64,000 nucleotides of DNA from Paenibacillus curdlanolyticus YK9 (GTDB lineage Bacteria > Bacillota > Bacilli > Paenibacillales > Paenibacillaceae): contig NZ_AEDD01000011.1 in the NCBI RefSeq assembly GCF_000179615.1, forward strand, positions 1 to 64,000, given 5' to 3'. Shown here piece after piece: positions 15,582-24,376 of the stretch (position 1 is the stretch's first letter; every line of letters begins with the position of its first letter). The notes beneath the pieces are model-generated. The model did not search any database, was not told where the DNA came from, and saw only the letters and a list, made by a program, of their open reading frames with translations. Both the position numbers and the translations under genes were made by a program.

Positions 15582-17813
15582 TTGCTGGAACAGGCAAGGC
15601 GATTATTGAAGCAAGTGTACGGATATGATTCTTTCCGTAAAGGGCAAGAAGCGATCATTGGCGGCATTATGGAAGGAACGGATACGCTGGCGATTTTACC
15701 GACAGGCGGGGGCAAATCGATCTGTTATCAAATCCCTGCGCTTCTGATGGATGGAACGACGCTGGTCGTATCGCCGCTCATCTCGCTGATGAAGGATCAG
15801 GTCGATGCGTTGAACCGCGTTGGCGTGAAGGCCGCTTTTCTAAACAGCTCACTAAGCGCGGTTGATTATAGGGATGTGATGCGGCAAGCGTTTCAAGGCG
15901 AATATAAATTGTTATATGTCGCGCCGGAGCGATTGGATGCGCCGATGTTCGCTTCGCTGTCCGAGCAGATGCATATTCCGCTTATCGCGATCGATGAGGC
16001 GCACTGCGTATCGCAGTGGGGGCATGATTTTAGGCCAAGCTATCGGCAGCTGGCGGGCTGGATTAACCGTATGCAAAATCGGCCGCTGGTAGCGGCATTT
16101 ACCGCTACGGCAACGCAGGAAGTATCGCGGGATATTTCGGATATGCTTGGGCTGCGCCATCCGAAGGTGCATGTGACCGGCTTTGCCCGCGACAATTTGT
16201 CGTTATCCGTTGTAACCGGCGCTGACAAGCCAGCTTTCCTGCGTAAGTTCATGTCGGAGCGGACAGATCAGTCCGGTATCGTCTATACAGCAACCCGCAA
16301 GGAGACGGAGCAGGTGCATGCGCTGCTGGCCAAGCAGGGCGTGCCTGCCGGCAAATATCATGGCGGGTTAGCCGATGCCGAACGAGCGGAAGCGCAGGAG
16401 AAGTTCAGATTTGATGACGTGCGGGTGATGGTCGCAACCAATGCGTTCGGCATGGGGATCGACAAGCCAAACGTTCGATTCGTCCTGCATTGGCAGATGC
16501 CAGGCGACGTGGAGTCGTACTACCAAGAAGCGGGACGTGCAGGCCGAGACGGCGAGGAGAGCGAATGCATCCTGTTGTTTGGGCCGCAGGATGTGGTGGT
16601 GCAGCGGTTTTTGATCGAACAGGGGACCGGAGACACCGATCGCAAATCGATTCAGATGTCCAAGCTGCACAATATGATGAATTATTCGCGGACACAGCGC
16701 TGCTTACAGCAGTATATCGTCGAATATTTCGGCGAAGCAGACGTGGAGCCATGCGGCAAATGCAGCAGCTGCCTGGATCGAAGCGAGCAGGTGGATCGAA
16801 CGGAGGATGCGCTAAAGGCGTTGTCATGCGTCGCTCGATTGAAAGGCAAGTTCGGCGTAACGACGGCCGCCAAAGTGCTCAAAGGCTCCAAGGATAAGCG
16901 CGTATTGGAGTGGGGGCTGGATCGCAATTCTACGTATGGCTTGTTCTCGCGCTGGCCGGAGAAGGAAATTTCGGATTGGCTGTACTGGCTGGTGGCGGAG
17001 GGCTATCTGGGCATGAGCGAAGGGCAGTATCCAACTGTCGCGCTAGCGGCGGGGGCGCTTCCCGTGCTGGAGGGCAGAGAGCGGGTTCACCAACGGATGC
17101 GGACGACGGTGCGCAAAGCAGCCTCATCTGCAGCGGGCTCGCCATTGTTCGAAGCGTTGCGGGATTGGCGTAAAGCGGCAGCCGCTCGGGAGAAGGTGCC
17201 GCCGTTTATGCTCTTCTTTGATGCAACGCTGCGAGAACTGGCGGATGCCGCTCCACAGACGACGGAGGAGCTGCTGACGGTCAAAGGGATTGGCGCAGCG
17301 AAAGCGAACAAATATGGCGCAGAGGTGCTGGCCGTCATTCAACCGTTTATTAGCGGAGAGCCGATAAGCGGCTCCGATCAGGAGCTCGCTGCGGCATCGC
17401 CAGCGGTGCTGCAGCATTCAATGCCAGTTAAACCAATATCGGGCCAGCCAGCTGCTGTCAAATCAGCTTCAACCGCGTCATCCTCATCGTCTTCTTCGTC
17501 GAATCGGATCGACTCCGGCAGCCATCTCTTATCGCTGGAAGCTTTTAACGAGGGCGCTGACATTAAGCAGATTGCAGCGGAGCGCGAGCTTAGCGAGGTG
17601 ACGGTTGAAGGACATTTGATCCGCGGCGCGTTGGAAGGGCATCCGCTCGATTGGGAACGTATTTTGCCGGCTGAATATGAAACGAGCATTCTTGAAGCTA
17701 TTGAGCAGGTCGGCGGCGATAAGCTGAAGCCGATCAAAGAAGCGCTTCCGGATTCGGTCACTTATTTGATGATCAAGGCTTGTCTAGCGAAAAAAAGCTT
17801 GGCCGATCAATAG
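15582..17813 (+). CDS. recQ: ATP-dependent DNA helicase RecQ
   Basis: A 3'-5' DNA helicase acting in recombination and fork repair. Superfamily 2 motifs are in order: TGGGKSICYQ (Walker A), DEAHCVSQWG (DEAH), FTATAT, and YYQEAGRAGRDG (motif VI). The RecQ zinc-binding region has the cysteines in RTQRCL and CGKCSSC. An HRDC domain follows (FEALRDWRKAAAA to KANKYGAEVL), then a Ser-rich linker and a C-terminal helix-turn-helix like those at the end of long RecQ proteins (DIKQIAAERELSEVTVEGHL). The start is TTG 15582 behind a G-rich site. Length is 743 aa, longer than the roughly 600 of E. coli RecQ because of the tail. Confidence 0.94.
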   Translation: MLEQARRLLKQVYGYDSFRKGQEAIIGGIMEGTDTLAILPTGGGKSICYQIPALLMDGTTLVVSPLISLMKDQVDALNRVGVKAAFLNSSLSAVDYRDVMRQAFQGEYKLLYVAPERLDAPMFASLSEQMHIPLIAIDEAHCVSQWGHDFRPSYRQLAGWINRMQNRPLVAAFTATATQEVSRDISDMLGLRHPKVHVTGFARDNLSLSVVTGADKPAFLRKFMSERTDQSGIVYTATRKETEQVHALLAKQGVPAGKYHGGLADAERAEAQEKFRFDDVRVMVATNAFGMGIDKPNVRFVLHWQMPGDVESYYQEAGRAGRDGEESECILLFGPQDVVVQRFLIEQGTGDTDRKSIQMSKLHNMMNYSRTQRCLQQYIVEYFGEADVEPCGKCSSCLDRSEQVDRTEDALKALSCVARLKGKFGVTTAAKVLKGSKDKRVLEWGLDRNSTYGLFSRWPEKEISDWLYWLVAEGYLGMSEGQYPTVALAAGALPVLEGRERVHQRMRTTVRKAASSAAGSPLFEALRDWRKAAAAREKVPPFMLFFDATLRELADAAPQTTEELLTVKGIGAAKANKYGAEVLAVIQPFISGEPISGSDQELAAASPAVLQHSMPVKPISGQPAAVKSASTASSSSSSSSNRIDSGSHLLSLEAFNEGADIKQIAAERELSEVTVEGHLIRGALEGHPLDWERILPAEYETSILEAIEQVGGDKLKPIKEALPDSVTYLMIKACLAKKSLADQ

Positions 17814-17852
17814 AGCAGGGTTGACGAATTGGTGAAGTATAGGCATTGCGCT

Positions 17853-17880
17853 TTGCGATTCGTCGATCATTTAGTATACT
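17853..17880 (+). promoter_or_regulatory. Candidate sigma-A promoter upstream of the 4-TM protein
   Basis: TTGCGA at 17853-17858, 16-bp spacer, TATACT at 17875-17880, about 43 bases before the next gene. It may also drive the downstream sugar kinase and DeoR genes. Confidence 0.5.
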
Positions 17881-17922
17881 GAGATGGATAGAGAAGGTAA
17901 CGTTTTCAAGGAGGATGTAGAC

Positions 17923-18348
17923 ATGTTTAAGATTATGTTATTGCTTCACGTGATCGGTGCAGCCGGAATGGGCTTTTACCTGATCTTGCCTGCTCTGGTT
18001 GGTAAAGTGACCAAGCTGACTGGCGCTGGACAAGAAGGGCTTGCAGCAGGACTTTCGAGCGCGAACCGGATTGCGCAATACTTTTTGATCGTACAGCTCT
18101 TGACGGGCGGATACCTGATGTCCCAAAGCGACTACTCGGTCGCTTGGATGATCATTGCTACGGTAGGCTTCTTGGCCATTGCAGCGCTTGGCGGCATCGC
18201 CAGCAAACCGCTGAAGCTGATCGGCACGTCGATTCGCGACGGACAGAGCGCAGCTGCTCATATTGGCAAAGCGCGTACGCTGAGCTTCATCATTCTTATC
18301 ATTTATGTGGTCATTTTGTATTTCATGGTAAATCCAATCTATAAGTAA
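17923..18348 (+). CDS. Small integral membrane protein, unknown function
   Basis: A 141-residue protein with about four hydrophobic helices (MLLLHVIGAAGMGFYLILPAL, a central pair including MIIATVGFLAIAALGGI, and FIILIIYVVILYFMV at the end). ATG 17923 is preceded by AAGGAGG at the right distance; the longer frame from 17884 has no site. It resembles DUF2269-like small membrane proteins in general pattern, but that is a weak impression. It lies between recQ and the sugar kinase on the same strand with about 50 bases to the kinase. Confidence 0.7.
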   Translation: MFKIMLLLHVIGAAGMGFYLILPALVGKVTKLTGAGQEGLAAGLSSANRIAQYFLIVQLLTGGYLMSQSDYSVAWMIIATVGFLAIAALGGIASKPLKLIGTSIRDGQSAAAHIGKARTLSFIILIIYVVILYFMVNPIYK

Positions 18349-18398
18349 GATAGAAAGCTGGCAGTGATGGATGCCAGCCAGTTATGGGGGAGTCCAGC

Positions 18399-19355
18399 AT
18401 GAAGTCAGAAGCACCAGATTTGATTACATTCGGCGAATCCATGGCATTGTTCATGCCTCCAGAGCATCGCGCTCTGGAGCGTGCAGTGTCGCTGGAGCAG
18501 GGCTTCGGCGGCGCTGAGAGCAATGTGGCGATCGGAGCAGCGCGGCTTGGCGTATCCGTCGGCTGGTTCGGCGCGCTTGGCGACGATCCATTTGGCCGGA
18601 TGATCGTGAAGACGATGCGCGGGGAAGGCGTCGATGTCTCGCAAGCGAAGCTGAGCACGGAAGCCTCCACGGGGTTAATGTTTCGGGAATCGGTGGCAGG
18701 TCGGCTTGCTGTTCATTATTATCGCAAAAACTCTGCAGCTAGCCAGATGGCGCCTGACGATCTGAATGAGGACTATATTCGCGGAAGCAAGCTGCTGCAT
18801 GTAACGGGAATTACGATGGCGCTTAGCGAGAGCTGTCGGCGTACGGTTTTGCGTGCGGTTGAAATTGCGCGCGAGGCGGATGTTCCGGTTAGCTTTGATC
18901 CGAATCTGCGCCTTAAGCTTTGGTCGATTGAGGAAGCGCGCGAGGCGCTGCTGCCGATTGCGGCAAAAGCCGATTATTTCTTGCCTGGCTGGGACGAGCT
19001 TCAGCTATTGTATGAGACAAGCGATTGGGAACTCGTGAAGGCGCGCTTGAACGAGCTGAATGCGGTTTCTATCGTGAAGTCAAAGGATGATCAGACCGTC
19101 ATTCTCGATAAGGGAAAGACGGATACCGTTCCGTTTTATCCGGCTGACAACGTTGTCGATACGGTAGGCGCGGGGGATGGCTTCTGTGCAGGCTTCTTAT
19201 CCGGCATCGTTAAAGGGATGACGCCGGTTGAGGCCGTGCGGCTTGCTAGCGTGACGGGATCGCTGGCGGTACAGATGCGCGGAGATTGGGAAGCGCTGCC
19301 TACATGGGCTGCTGCTGCTCAGCGTCTGGACGGGAAAGCGTGGGTGGAGCGTTAA
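18399..19355 (+). CDS. PfkB-family sugar kinase, probably 2-keto-3-deoxygluconate kinase
   Basis: A 318-residue ribokinase-fold kinase: ITFGESMALFMPPE at the N-terminus, GGAESNVAIGAARLG, and the anion-hole and catalytic-base motif DTVGAGDGFCAGF. Best fit is KdgK-type 2-keto-3-deoxygluconate kinase, which feeds hexuronate breakdown, but 5-dehydro-2-deoxygluconate or fructose kinases share these motifs. ATG 18399 has GGGGGAG six bases upstream. The DeoR regulator starts two bases after the stop, so the two form an operon. The UxaA-like dehydratase operon further on could supply its substrate; that link is inference. Confidence 0.85.
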   Translation: MKSEAPDLITFGESMALFMPPEHRALERAVSLEQGFGGAESNVAIGAARLGVSVGWFGALGDDPFGRMIVKTMRGEGVDVSQAKLSTEASTGLMFRESVAGRLAVHYYRKNSAASQMAPDDLNEDYIRGSKLLHVTGITMALSESCRRTVLRAVEIAREADVPVSFDPNLRLKLWSIEEAREALLPIAAKADYFLPGWDELQLLYETSDWELVKARLNELNAVSIVKSKDDQTVILDKGKTDTVPFYPADNVVDTVGAGDGFCAGFLSGIVKGMTPVEAVRLASVTGSLAVQMRGDWEALPTWAAAAQRLDGKAWVER

Positions 19356-19356
19356 T

Positions 19357-20142
19357 ATGGCAGAATCGCAGCTATCCAAGGGACAACGGCGTCGCGACGG
19401 TATTTTGAACGAGCTGAAGCGGACAGGACGCATTACGATTGCTGAAATCGTCGAGCGCTTCGGTTGCTCGGAGGTTACAGCAAGGCGGGATCTGGAGCTT
19501 CTGGAAAGGTTGGAGCCGATTATTCGGACGATTGGCGGGGCGATGTACGATGGCATGAACGCTGCGAGGGATGTCAGCTTCGCCGAGAAGGAAGGTTTGT
19601 CCTACCTGGAGAAGGAGCGAATCGCTGCGAAGGCTGCTGAGCTAATTAATGAGGGCGATGTGATCGGGCTGTCCGGCGGGACGACGAATTATCTCATTGC
19701 ACGTTCGATTAAAAACCGGCGAGGCATTACGGTCGTTACGAATGCGGTGAACATCGCGATGGAGCTTGCGGGCAGCGAGGTGCAGGTTGTTGTGACTGGC
19801 GGCATCATGCGCCACAATAGCTTCGAGCTGTGCGGCCCGCTTGGGGAAGCGATGGTTGCCCATCTGAATATCGGCAAAATGTTTATCGGCGTAGATGGCG
19901 TTAGCGAGACGGGCGGCATTACGACGTATTCCGAGCAGGAGGCTCAGATTGCAAAGGCGCTGATTGCACGGTCGCAACAGACGATTGCGGTGTTTGATCA
20001 TACGAAAGTCGGAAGGACGTCGTTATTTTCCATATCGCCTTTATCTTATATCCATTCGTTCATCACCGACGCTCCGCTTACGCCAGCTGTTGCTTCAGAG
20101 GCTGAGCGGCTTGGCATTGAAGTGCAGCTTTGCGATAGCTAG
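19357..20142 (+). CDS. DeoR/GlpR family transcriptional regulator
   Basis: The N-terminus has the DeoR-type winged helix (RRRDGILNELKRTGRITIAEIVERF then CSEVTARRDLELLE) and the rest is the sugar-phosphate sensing domain (GDVIGLSGGTTNYLIAR, TNAVNIAMEL, GVDGVSETGGITTY). Such proteins usually repress a sugar operon and release it on binding a phosphorylated intermediate. Its stop-to-start distance from the kinase is one base, so the kinase product or substrate is a plausible effector (inference). 261 aa, typical length. Confidence 0.9.
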   Translation: MAESQLSKGQRRRDGILNELKRTGRITIAEIVERFGCSEVTARRDLELLERLEPIIRTIGGAMYDGMNAARDVSFAEKEGLSYLEKERIAAKAAELINEGDVIGLSGGTTNYLIARSIKNRRGITVVTNAVNIAMELAGSEVQVVVTGGIMRHNSFELCGPLGEAMVAHLNIGKMFIGVDGVSETGGITTYSEQEAQIAKALIARSQQTIAVFDHTKVGRTSLFSISPLSYIHSFITDAPLTPAVASEAERLGIEVQLCDS

Positions 20143-20164
20143 ACATTGAGCGCAAACAACGAAC

Positions 20165-20204
20165 AAAGCCATTCATCGAAGGTATCTTCGAATGAATGGC
20201 TTTT
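20165..20204. terminator. Bidirectional terminator between the deoR-type gene and nagA
   Basis: Long stem AAGCCATTCAT with an inner CGAAG / CTTCG, closing with ATGAATGGCTT and a T-run on the plus strand; the minus strand ends in GGCTTTG. It separates convergent genes. Confidence 0.85.
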
Positions 20205-20214
20205 CTGTGTCGTA

Positions 20215-21405
20215 TTAAACGGGCGCCTTCCAAACGGTTCGTCCGGCAACCCAAGTCTGCTGAACATCCCATTGATCGTTCAAAAGGACGAGATCGGCGC
20301 GCTTGCCGACTGCGATGGAGCCAGTTGTTTCGGCTATTCCGAGCAGCTGTGCAGGATTGCCGCTCGCTTGCCGGCTGGCTTGCTGTACGCTCATGCCAAC
20401 CTGCTCGACCATTAGCTTGATCGCGCCGTTCATCGTGAGCGTGCTGCCTGCCAAATTGTTGCCCTCCTGCAAGCGAGCGATGCCATCGGTTACGACGACG
20501 GCTAGTCCGCCGAGATCGTACAGGCCGTCGCCGAGACCGGCTGCTGACATCGCATCGGTGATGATGACGAGTTTGCCGGCTGGCTTGGCCGCAGCTAGTA
20601 CACGTATCGCGGCCGGATGGACATGAATGCCGTCCGGAATGATTTCGGCATATACGGCATCCTCGGTGAGGACCGCTCCAAGCGTGCCCGGCGCTCGGTG
20701 ATGGAGGCCGGTCATCGCGTTATACGTATGCGCGGCTTGGTTCAAGCCGGCCTTGACGGCTTGAACCGCTTGCTCGTACGAAGCGTCCGAATGCCCGCAA
20801 GCGGCGTTAATGTTGTTCTGGCGCAGCCACTGGATCAGCGGAAGCGCGCCTTCCTTCTCCGGCGCGAGCGTCATTTGGCGAATAAGGCCCGGCCAGCGTT
20901 GCTCCCAATCAGCCAGCCAATCGGCGCGCGGCGGGGATATGTGAGCTGGATTTTGCGCGCCGATCCATTTGTGACTCAAGAAGGGACCTTCCAGATGCAC
21001 GCCCAACAGTTCAGCATAGGGCATTCCGTTCTTCTGATAGCGAGCTGCTGCTTCGAGTACAGCTTCAATCGCTTCAGGCGGTGCGGTAACCGTCGTTGCG
21101 AGCAGGCCGGTCGTGCCGTGTGCGGCATGGAATTTCGTAATCGTGTCATAGGCCTCGCTGCTGGCATCCATGAAGTCTGCGCCGTAGCCGCCATGAACGT
21201 GAACATCAATAAAGCCGGGAAGCAGCCAGCCGCCCTGTCCGTCAATGACAGCGCCTGCCGGGGCAGCTTGGTTCGGTTCGCCATTGGCGATAATTGCCGT
21301 AATGCGGCCGTTCTCCACCACGATGCGGCCATCGATAATGTGTTCGCCGCTAACGATGCGGACATTGGTAAGGGTATACGTTTGCTGCGAGTCATTGGCG
21401 CTCAT
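20215..21405 (-). CDS. nagA: N-acetylglucosamine-6-phosphate deacetylase
   Basis: Removes acetate from GlcNAc-6-phosphate to give glucosamine-6-phosphate, the substrate of NagB. It is an amidohydrolase-fold enzyme of 396 aa with DVHVHGGYGADFMDA (metal site), LGVHLEGPFLS with the metal-binding Glu, CGHSDASYEQA, AAHTYNAMTG, and ITDAMSAAGLGDG with the catalytic Asp. ATG 21405 overlaps the nagB stop in an ATGA junction; the ORF continues upstream only as a shadow inside nagB. It forms the nagB-nagA operon for amino-sugar use. Confidence 0.95.
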   Translation of the reverse strand: MSANDSQQTYTLTNVRIVSGEHIIDGRIVVENGRITAIIANGEPNQAAPAGAVIDGQGGWLLPGFIDVHVHGGYGADFMDASSEAYDTITKFHAAHGTTGLLATTVTAPPEAIEAVLEAAARYQKNGMPYAELLGVHLEGPFLSHKWIGAQNPAHISPPRADWLADWEQRWPGLIRQMTLAPEKEGALPLIQWLRQNNINAACGHSDASYEQAVQAVKAGLNQAAHTYNAMTGLHHRAPGTLGAVLTEDAVYAEIIPDGIHVHPAAIRVLAAAKPAGKLVIITDAMSAAGLGDGLYDLGGLAVVVTDGIARLQEGNNLAGSTLTMNGAIKLMVEQVGMSVQQASRQASGNPAQLLGIAETTGSIAVGKRADLVLLNDQWDVQQTWVAGRTVWKAPV

Positions 21406-22133
21406 CAAAGCGATAACTTCCTTCCCGCTTCGCGGTCGAGCAGCACGATAACGTCGCCATGCGTTTGCAGCAGCGATGCGGGACATTCCGTTGAAATCGG
21501 CCCGAACAACGCTTCGCGTACGATGTCGGCTTTATCTGCGCCACGTACCGCTAATATGATTGTTTTGGCTTTCAAAATGGAGCCGACGCCCATCGTGATC
21601 GCATGAGTCGGCACGTCGTCTTTCGAGTCGAAGAAGCGTGCGTTTGCATCGCGCGTTCTTTCTTGCAGCACGACGGCATGCGTATCGCCTGACAGCGTAT
21701 CGCCCGGCTCGTTAAAGCCGATATGGCCGTTATGGCCAAGGCCAAGCAGCTGGATGTCGACGGGCTGCTCTGCGAGCATGCGCTCATAGTGCTTGCATTC
21801 CTCTTCTAGCGAAGCGGCCATGCCGTTCGGGAGATGGGCATGCGTTGCCGGTAGATCGATATGCTGGAATAAGTGCTTGTTCATGTAGGAAGCATAGCTC
21901 TGCTCATGATCAGGGGCGAGGCCGACGTATTCGTCGAGATTGAACGTCGTAGCTTCACGGAACGAGATATGGCGGCTGCGATGCTTCTCTACCATTTTTT
22001 CATAAATGCCGATCGGTGTCGAGCCTGTCGCTAATCCGAGCACGGCGTCCGGACGCCGTTCCACCGCACCGATCAAATATTCGGCTGCAATATCATCGAG
22101 CTGCTCCTGCGAGTCGAGTACACGAATGTTCAT
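21405..22133 (-). CDS. nagB: Glucosamine-6-phosphate deaminase
   Basis: Converts glucosamine-6-phosphate to fructose-6-phosphate and ammonia. 242 aa with LGLATGSTPIGIYEKM, FNLDEYVGL with active-site Asp, LLGLGHNGHIGFNEPG, and the allosteric-family TRDANARFF. ATG 22133 has GGAGGGTG upstream at about eight bases; a longer start at 22157 lacks a site. First gene of a two-gene operon with nagA; the usual GntR-type regulator is not adjacent. Confidence 0.95.
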   Translation of the reverse strand: MNIRVLDSQEQLDDIAAEYLIGAVERRPDAVLGLATGSTPIGIYEKMVEKHRSRHISFREATTFNLDEYVGLAPDHEQSYASYMNKHLFQHIDLPATHAHLPNGMAASLEEECKHYERMLAEQPVDIQLLGLGHNGHIGFNEPGDTLSGDTHAVVLQERTRDANARFFDSKDDVPTHAITMGVGSILKAKTIILAVRGADKADIVREALFGPISTECPASLLQTHGDVIVLLDREAGRKLSL

Positions 22134-22151
22134 GTTGGACACCCTCCAAAT

Positions 22152-22255
22152 TATCATTTGATTGTATTGTATGATAAATGAACGATAATGACAATAAAAA
22201 TGATCGAAATGATCATTTTGATGATTTTAACAATCAAGAATTAAGGGCGTTAATT
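22152..22255. promoter_or_regulatory. Dyad-rich nagB-fni divergent control region
   Basis: Three inverted repeats lie in this AT-rich stretch: TTATCAT-13-ATGATAA (22152-22178), AAAATGATC-5-GATCATTTT (22197-22219, perfect 9-bp arms), and AATTAA-5-TTAATT (22239-22255). They sit upstream of nagB on one strand and of fni on the other, where operators are expected. No specific regulator can be assigned. Confidence 0.5.
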
Positions 22256-22285
22256 GAAACGCAAAGGTCTGGCCAATGGGTGAAG

Positions 22286-22314
22286 TTGCCCGCTGGCATA
22301 GGCTGCGTTATGAT
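22286..22314 (+). promoter_or_regulatory. Candidate sigma-A promoter of fni-rbsK
   Basis: TTGCCC at 22286-22291, 17-bp spacer, TATGAT at 22309-22314, 30 bases before the fni start codon. Confidence 0.55.
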
Positions 22315-22343
22315 TGACAGAAGGCTTTATAGAGGGGGAATGA

Positions 22344-23423
22344 ATGGTGACACATTCACCGCGGATCGTGGGAGAGGATGCGGAAGCAACGGCCAAACGC
22401 AAGGGCGAGCATATCCGCATCTGCTTGGAAGAGGAGGTCGGAGCTGTCGGCGTGCAATCGGGCTTCGAGCGGTATCGTTTTCTGCATAATGCATTGCCGG
22501 AGCTTAGCTTCGATTCGATAAGTTTGGAAACGTTTTTTTTGGGCAAAAAATTGCGTGCGCCGCTGCTTGTCAGCTCGATGACGGGAGGCACGGACGAGGC
22601 TTCCTCCATTAACCTGCGGCTGGCGGAAGCGGCTGAGGCAAGAGGCTGGGCGATCGGCCTCGGCTCCATGCGGGCTGCGATTGAAGAGGAGTCTCTTGCG
22701 GCTTCGTTCCGCATTCGCGAGGTGGCGCCGAGCGTGCCGGTGATCGCGAATTTGGGCGCGGTTCAGCTCGGGCTTGGTTATGGCGCGGCGCAATGCAGGC
22801 GGGCTGTCGAGCTCGCTGAAGCCGATGCGCTTGTGCTTCATTTGAACGGCATGCAGGAGCTGTTTCAGCCAGAAGGAGATACGGACTTCAGCAGCTTGCT
22901 GCGCCGGATCGGGGAAGTATGCGAGCAGCTTGAGGTTCCCGTTGGCGTGAAGGAGGTCGGCTGGGGCATCGATGGCCGAACGGCAAGCAGGCTGCTCGAT
23001 GCAGGCGTTGCCTTTATCGATGTAGCGGGTGCAGGCGGGACGTCATGGAGCCAAGTCGAGAAGTTTCGTTCAACCGATCCGATGCGGCGCGCTGCTGCCG
23101 AAGTCTTCGCAGATTGGGGCATCCCAACGGCAGCATGCATTACAGATGTAAGGCGCGAACAGCCTTCCGCGGTTCTGGTTGCAAGCGGCGGGTTGCGCAA
23201 TGGGGTAGAAGCGGCCAAAGCGATTGCGCTTGGCGCTGATCTCGTTGGCTTCGGAAGAACGCTGCTGCCGAATGCGGCAACGCTTGAAGGCAATGCTTCC
23301 GTCGAGCAGCAATTCGAGCAGATCGAATTCGAGCTGCGTGCTGCGATGTTCGGTATCGGAGCGAAGGATGTCCAGACGCTGAGAGAAACGGATCGGCTCG
23401 TACCGATCGGAGGGAGTTTCTGA
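22344..23423 (+). CDS. fni: Isopentenyl-diphosphate delta-isomerase, type 2
   Basis: The FMN- and NADPH-dependent type 2 isomerase interconverts isopentenyl and dimethylallyl diphosphate for isoprenoid synthesis. A 359-residue TIM-barrel protein with SMTGGTDEASSINLRLAEAA, AIGLGSMRAAIEEES, LHLNGMQELFQPEGD, VGVKEVGWGID, FIDVAGAGGTSW and GLRNGVEAAKAIALGADLVG. ATG 22344 follows AGGGGGAATGA. Its stop overlaps the rbsK start (TGATGA), an unexpected pairing because the two enzymes have no shared pathway. Confidence 0.93.
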   Translation: MVTHSPRIVGEDAEATAKRKGEHIRICLEEEVGAVGVQSGFERYRFLHNALPELSFDSISLETFFLGKKLRAPLLVSSMTGGTDEASSINLRLAEAAEARGWAIGLGSMRAAIEEESLAASFRIREVAPSVPVIANLGAVQLGLGYGAAQCRRAVELAEADALVLHLNGMQELFQPEGDTDFSSLLRRIGEVCEQLEVPVGVKEVGWGIDGRTASRLLDAGVAFIDVAGAGGTSWSQVEKFRSTDPMRRAAAEVFADWGIPTAACITDVRREQPSAVLVASGGLRNGVEAAKAIALGADLVGFGRTLLPNAATLEGNASVEQQFEQIEFELRAAMFGIGAKDVQTLRETDRLVPIGGSF

Positions 23424-24376
23424 TGACAGAGCGAACGATAATCGTAGCAGGCAGCTTGAATATGGACATCGTCAGTCGAGTGCAGCAGTTTCCGCGTCCA
23501 GGCGAGACGATTCAAGGCGATGAAGCGAGCTATATTCCAGGCGGAAAAGGCGCGAATCAGGCGGTTGCTGCAGCAAGGGCAGGAGCAGTTACGTCTATGG
23601 TAGGCGCAGTCGGGAAGGATGGCTTCGGGCAGGAGTTGATCGTTTCGCTGGAGCAGCATGGCGTAAACGCCGATGGCGTGGCAGTGCTCGCGGGAACGTC
23701 GGGGCTTGCATTAATTACGGTGAATGGGGGCGGAGAGAACCAAATTATTTTGTGCCCAGGCGCTAATGGCCAAGTCGGGACGGAAACGTTAGCCGCTTTC
23801 CTGAAGAAAGCGGATGGAGCGGGAGCCGTGTTGCTCCAGAATGAAATTCCTTGGGCAGCCAATGAAGCGATCATGCGAAGCGCGTGCGAACGCGAAATAG
23901 CGGTTGTCTATAATCCGGCGCCTGCACGAGACATTCCGGAAAGCGCGTTTTCTTTAATTCATACGATCGTGTTGAATGAAACCGAAACGCTTGCGATAAC
24001 AAGCATCGACCCATTTGCGGAGCACGGGCTCCATGATGCAGCAGCCCATCTGATCGATCTTGGCGTACAAGCCGTTATCATTACGCTTGGCGCGGAAGGC
24101 TCCTATTATGAGGATCGGGAAGGCTTCGTTTGCCGGATGCCCGCCCGCAAGGTGACGCCGGTCGATACGACGGCAGCGGGCGATACGTTTATCGGCGCAT
24201 ATGCGGCTATCCGGTTCGGTGGCGCGCCGGGCATGAGCGATGATGCGACGCCAGAGACGGCGCTTCGCTTCGCAACAGCTGCATCAGCGATTACGGTAAC
24301 GAGGCATGGCGCGCAATCATCGATTCCGTCCGCGCAGGAGATCGTTGCTCTCCTCCAATCGGGTTCGCTCCTTTAA
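23423..24376 (+). CDS. rbsK: Ribokinase
   Basis: Phosphorylates D-ribose (or a related pentose) at O5. A 317-residue PfkB-family protein with VAGSLNMDIVSRVQQFPRPGETI, GGKGANQAVAAARAG, LQNEIPW, VVYNPAPAR, LNETE, and the catalytic DTTAAGDTFIGAYA. Its ATG 23423 overlaps the fni stop. None of the ribose transporter genes (rbsABCD) accompany it. The 3' end overlaps that of the convergent LacI-type gene by four bases. Confidence 0.9.
   Translation: MTERTIIVAGSLNMDIVSRVQQFPRPGETIQGDEASYIPGGKGANQAVAAARAGAVTSMVGAVGKDGFGQELIVSLEQHGVNADGVAVLAGTSGLALITVNGGGENQIILCPGANGQVGTETLAAFLKKADGAGAVLLQNEIPWAANEAIMRSACEREIAVVYNPAPARDIPESAFSLIHTIVLNETETLAITSIDPFAEHGLHDAAAHLIDLGVQAVIITLGAEGSYYEDREGFVCRMPARKVTPVDTTAAGDTFIGAYAAIRFGGAPGMSDDATPETALRFATAASAITVTRHGAQSSIPSAQEIVALLQSGSLL

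Noticed and set aside
20617-21606. 329-codon plus-strand frame opposite nagA and nagB
   Set aside because: Antisense to two firmly identified genes; no motif or ribosome site.
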